A stretch of DNA of 6,869 bases from Candidatus Kaiserbacteria bacterium (GTDB taxonomy: Bacteria; Patescibacteriota; Minisyncoccia; Phycocordibacterales; UBA918): NCBI GenBank assembly GCA_007116965.1, contig SKHJ01000013.1, positions 1 to 6,869 of the forward strand. Reading direction: 5' to 3'. Position numbers and translations under genes: made by a program. A model generated the notes under the pieces. The model saw nothing but the letters and a program-made list of their open reading frames with translations, had not been told where the DNA came from and searched no databases. Below are positions 5,427 through 6,869 of this stretch, one piece after another. The first letter of the stretch is position 1. Every line of letters starts with the position of its first letter.

Positions 5427-5473
5427 AACTTCACACGGCAGTGTCTCGCCACACCGTGTGAGTTTCTGTTTTT
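5427..5473 (+). terminator. Hairpin plus T-run in the antiporter leader (possible attenuator)
   Basis: CACACGG (5432-5438) pairs perfectly with CCGTGTG (5454-5460). The stem extends by AACT/AGTT (5427-5430 with 5461-5464) after one bulged T. The loop is 15 nt and may contain a small inner TGT/ACA pair. TTTCTGTTTTT follows immediately, so the whole resembles a rho-independent terminator on the plus strand. It lies between the predicted promoter and the ATG at 5489, where it would act as a leader attenuator. No T-run is present on the minus-strand side. The structure is visible; function is inferred. Confidence 0.45.
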
Positions 5474-5488
5474 AGACTAACCTTTTGT

Positions 5489-6868
5489 ATGTTACGTAAT
5501 CGTTTATTCAGTCCCACCATGGTCGCTGCGCTCTTGGGCGGAGCGGTTGTTATGATACCGACCCTACACTCTTTTGCTGCTGGCGGTGATGCACATGGTG
5601 AGTACGCCCTGACCTTTCTCTGGATCGCTATCGTCCTGTTGGCAGCTAAAGTTTCAGGATTAGTAGAACGTTTTGGTCAACCAGCGGTTCTTGGCGAACT
5701 ACTGATGGGAGTAGCTATCGGTAATCTAGCCCTGTTTGGTATCAGTACCTTCGAACCGATCAAGGCTGACCCGATGATCATTTTCTTCGCTGAACTAGGT
5801 GTTGTTATCTTACTTTTCCAGATCGGATTAGAATCCAACCTCAAAGACATGACCCGGGTCGGGTATCCAGCTGTTATGGTTGCCATCGCTGGTATAATTT
5901 TTCCTTTTATTCTCGGTGCGTACCTAGTCGGTCCCTACCTAATGCCAGGCCTGGATACCAACACCTACCTCTTCCTCGGAGCTGCCTTGACCGCTACTTC
6001 AGTCGGTATCACTGCTCGTGTCTTTAAAGATCTCGGAAAGTTGAAGATCAAAGAGTCGCAAATCGTGCTTGGTGCAGCCGTCATCGACGATGTGATGGGA
6101 TTGGTCATTCTGGCCATCGTAACAGCGATGGTAGTAACTGGGTCAATCACTGCCGGAGCGGTCAGTATGATCGTGCTCAAAGCGGTTCTATTTCTGGGTG
6201 GAGCTATCATAATCGGACAAATCACCGCCCCCTACATAGGTGATCTCTTCTCTCGCATTCACACTGGTGCAGGTATGAAGTTTTCTCTTGCTTTCTCAAT
6301 CGGACTGATCTTGGCCTATATCGCCAGCCTGATCGGCCTGGCACCAATTATTGGTGCCTTTGCTGGAGGCCTAATCCTCGACAGCGTAACGTTTAAACGA
6401 TTTCGTCGACCAGAATTCTGCGAAGACCTGGATGATCTGGCCAAATCGTCAGACAATGCCACGAAAGAAAAGCTTCAATCGGTGGTCCGTCATTACGACC
6501 ATAAGCACGTTGAGGACTTGCTCGAGCCAGTGGGTCAAGTCTTTGTGCCGATATTTTTTGTGGTCACCGGTATGTCAGTAGATCTCTCGACGTTTGCTGA
6601 CACCTCTATTATTTTGACCGCACTCGGTCTCACTCTGGCCGCCATAGTCGGAAAGGTTGCGGCTGGCTTCTTCGCTGGTAAGGGCACCAACCGCTGGTTG
6701 GTTGGCTTTGGTATGGTACCTCGTGGCGAAGTAGGGTTGATCTTTGCCACCATTGGTATGGGCTTAGGGGTGGTGACTGGCGGAGTCTTCTCGGCAGTGA
6801 TTATTATGGTCATTATCACCACCCTGATAGCTCCACCGGTATTGACCGCCATTCTCAAACGTATGTAG
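5489..6868 (+). CDS. CPA2-family Na+/H+ (cation/proton) antiporter, NapA/GerN-like
   Basis: This is an integral membrane exchanger expected to swap Na+ (or K+) for H+, for ion and pH homeostasis. The 459-residue protein has about 12 membrane segments from residue 40 on. TM-entry motifs GQPAVLGELLMGVAIG (63-78) and LFQIGLESNL (109-118) are typical of CPA2. TATSVGITARVFKDLG (168-183) is the unwound-helix motif, and the ion-binding pair is D200-D201 in AAVIDDVMGLV. VPIFFVVTGMSVDL (353-366), K389 and the RGEVGLIFA motif (412-420) complete the family pattern. Asp-Asp, rather than Asn-Asp, points to electrogenic NapA/NhaA-type exchange. No C-terminal TrkA-N domain is present, so it is not a KefB/C channel. 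The N-terminus to about A30 looks like a signal peptide. The ATG at 5489 has no Shine-Dalgarno; M22 (ATG 5552) has GGAG 8 nt upstream, a possible alternative start. It is divergent from the atp operon. Confidence 0.95.
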   Translation: MLRNRLFSPTMVAALLGGAVVMIPTLHSFAAGGDAHGEYALTFLWIAIVLLAAKVSGLVERFGQPAVLGELLMGVAIGNLALFGISTFEPIKADPMIIFFAELGVVILLFQIGLESNLKDMTRVGYPAVMVAIAGIIFPFILGAYLVGPYLMPGLDTNTYLFLGAALTATSVGITARVFKDLGKLKIKESQIVLGAAVIDDVMGLVILAIVTAMVVTGSITAGAVSMIVLKAVLFLGGAIIIGQITAPYIGDLFSRIHTGAGMKFSLAFSIGLILAYIASLIGLAPIIGAFAGGLILDSVTFKRFRRPEFCEDLDDLAKSSDNATKEKLQSVVRHYDHKHVEDLLEPVGQVFVPIFFVVTGMSVDLSTFADTSIILTALGLTLAAIVGKVAAGFFAGKGTNRWLVGFGMVPRGEVGLIFATIGMGLGVVTGGVFSAVIIMVIITTLIAPPVLTAILKRM

Positions 6869-6869
6869 A

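Noticed and set aside
5677..6858. Minus-strand reading frames within the antiporter gene (5677-5886, 5965-6225, 6535-6858)
   Set aside because: They are antisense to conserved membrane segments and motifs of the antiporter and consist of the Ile/Thr/Pro-rich composition expected from such shadows.
1..6869. Mobile elements, CRISPR arrays, tRNA or rRNA genes
   Set aside because: I found no transposase or integrase frame, no regularly spaced repeats and no cloverleaf-like segment on either strand by eye.

Overview
The window is a bacterial chromosomal segment with two divergent transcription units. The left 5.3 kb (minus strand) is an F1Fo ATP synthase operon in the classical order, read right to left: atpB (a), atpE (c), atpF (b), atpH (delta), atpA (alpha), atpG (gamma), atpD (beta). 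AtpD is cut off by the left edge, and atpC would be expected beyond it. On the right, a complete plus-strand gene encodes a CPA2-family (NapA/GerN-like) Na+/H+ antiporter that ends one base before the window does.

Organism: the base composition looks close to balanced. TGA is used as a normal stop (atpB, atpH), so this is not a UGA-recoding lineage. The very short delta subunit, the style of the a-subunit sequence and the scarcity of Shine-Dalgarno motifs suggest a Candidate Phyla Radiation (Patescibacteria) bacterium. This is inference from protein style; no marker gene is present.

Layout: 1-350 atpD N-terminus; 351-476 a structured spacer with a perfect 15-bp hairpin and a competing hairpin; 477-1385 atpG; 1397-2974 atpA; 3039-3431 atpH; 3452-3904 atpF; 3945-4211 atpE; 4212-4429 an unusually long spacer containing a candidate palindromic intergenic repeat; 4430-5296 atpB; 5297-5488 a divergent promoter region; 5489-6868 the antiporter.

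How the genes work together: the c subunit carries the ion-binding glutamate without the polar ligands of Na+-specific rings, so the enzyme is most likely H+-coupled. The antiporter has the Asp-Asp motif of electrogenic NapA/NhaA-type exchangers. The simplest reading is one bioenergetic module: the ATP synthase makes ATP from, or hydrolyses ATP to build, a proton gradient, and the antiporter spends that gradient on Na+ and pH homeostasis. The 192-bp intergenic region has a promoter candidate in each direction, and a GC(A/T)GCGGTTTT repeat lies at each predicted start site, which could allow joint control.

I see no mobile element, CRISPR array, tRNA or rRNA, and no clear new biological system. 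The most interesting points are the RNA structures around atpD and in the antiporter leader, the shared repeat at each promoter, the Lys/Glu pair in subunit a, and the minimal delta subunit.
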